Shown here in pieces: positions 7,531 to 7,728 of a stretch of 7,728 nucleotides of DNA. Made by a program: the position numbers and the translations under genes. The notes under the pieces are model-generated. The model saw only the letters and a program-made list of their open reading frames with translations. It had not been told where the DNA came from and made no database searches. The stretch's first letter is position 1, and each line of letters opens with the position of its first letter. The DNA comes from CAUTNH01 sp963543845 (GTDB lineage Bacteria > Bacillota_I > Bacilli_A > Acholeplasmatales > Acholeplasmataceae): NCBI GenBank assembly GCA_963543845.1, contig CAUUCL010000026.1, forward strand, positions 1 to 7,728. The letters run 5' to 3'.

Positions 7531-7546
7531 CAATTTAAATGTGAAA
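7516..7546. repeat. Inverted repeat IR2 (10-bp arms), possible operator
   Basis: TTTCACATTT at 7516-7525 and AAATGTGAAA at 7537-7546 are perfect 10-bp arms with an 11-nt spacer, again 31 bp in total. It covers the -35 of the nearer promoter candidate. A third copy of its outer motif TTTCACA lies at 7451-7457. Centre-to-centre distance to IR1 is 43 bp, close to four helical turns. Confidence 0.62.
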
Positions 7547-7557
7547 TGATATTTTTT

Positions 7558-7574
7558 AAGTAATATAATTACTT
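7558..7574. repeat. Short AT-only inverted repeat between promoter candidates
   Basis: AAGTAAT and ATTACTT are perfect 7-bp arms around ATA. Read on the plus strand, a short T run follows, but the stem has only two G-C pairs, so it is a poor terminator. It may be a binding site or chance in AT-rich DNA. Confidence 0.35.
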
Positions 7575-7586
7575 TTTGAATTTAGC

Positions 7587-7613
7587 ATTATATATTTATT
7601 AAATCGTGTTCAA
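7587..7613 (-). promoter_or_regulatory. Alternative upstream promoter candidate
   Basis: On the minus strand, a perfect TATAAT (7587-7592) lies 15 nt after TTGAAC (7608-7613). The -10 is better than in the nearer candidate, but the spacer is shorter than the usual 16-18. Transcripts from here would have a leader of about 145 nt carrying all the inverted repeats. Confidence 0.35.
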
Positions 7614-7728
7614 TGAAATATATTGCTAGTTGTGTATTTAATTTATATTTTCTAAGGTATGTAAAAACTAATTTTTATGGTATAACCCGAGTTTGCCACT
7701 TGTAATTTATAAAAATCCAGCAGATTTC

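Larger units (their letters stand above)
7547..7728. other. Gene-free upstream region to the window edge
   Basis: I see no gene with a start codon and ribosome binding site on either strand here. Two minus-strand frames are open at the window edge, ending at a TAG at 7652-7654 (24 codons) and a TAA near 7675 (17 codons). Either could be the tail of a gene beyond the edge, but they are too short to judge. The last 50 bases (about 7679 onward, with CCCGAGTTTGCCAC) are richer in G and C than the rest of the spacer. Confidence 0.5.

Noticed and set aside
1..7728. CRISPR array, tRNA, rRNA or transposase
   Set aside because: I saw no regularly spaced direct repeats, no cloverleaf or rRNA-like sequence, and no transposase motifs on either strand.

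Overview
The window is very AT-rich, and its proteins are heavy in Lys, Asn and Ile. All convincing genes lie on the minus strand. UGA is used as a stop (end of the JetA-like gene) and Trp is encoded by UGG where I checked, so the standard bacterial code fits and Mycoplasma/Spiroplasma-type recoding does not. Strong AGGAGG-type ribosome binding sites and short gene overlaps fit a low-GC Gram-positive bacterium (Bacillota, or a standard-code relative of the Mollicutes). I cannot name the genus.

Read in transcription order, from high to low coordinates: a regulatory region (about 7457-7728) with nested inverted repeats over a candidate promoter; an AAA-type ATPase with a DUF4143 C-terminal region (7435-5984); a PTS EIIA-like phosphorelay protein (6024-5341); then JetA-like (5351-3957), JetB-like (3957-3328) and JetC-like (3325-50) proteins. 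The last three are kleisin, KITE-type partner and SMC/MukB-like ATPase of a Wadjet/MukBEF/MksBEF-type complex. Consecutive genes overlap by 41, 11 and 1 nt, or are 2 nt apart, so this looks like one translationally coupled operon.

Family knowledge says JetABC (or MksBEF) forms an ATP-driven DNA loop extruder, and that in Wadjet defence the JetD toprim nuclease cleaves small circular plasmids. No JetD gene is visible here. The last 49 bases after jetC hold no start codon with a ribosome binding site. The two genes leading the operon, an EIIA protein with its His/His/Arg active-site set intact and a DUF4143 ATPase, are not standard Wadjet components.

The most interesting possibility is an SMC-like system whose expression or activity is tied to a PTS phosphorylation signal and to an extra ATPase. 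This rests on gene order and motifs only. JetD may lie just outside the window.
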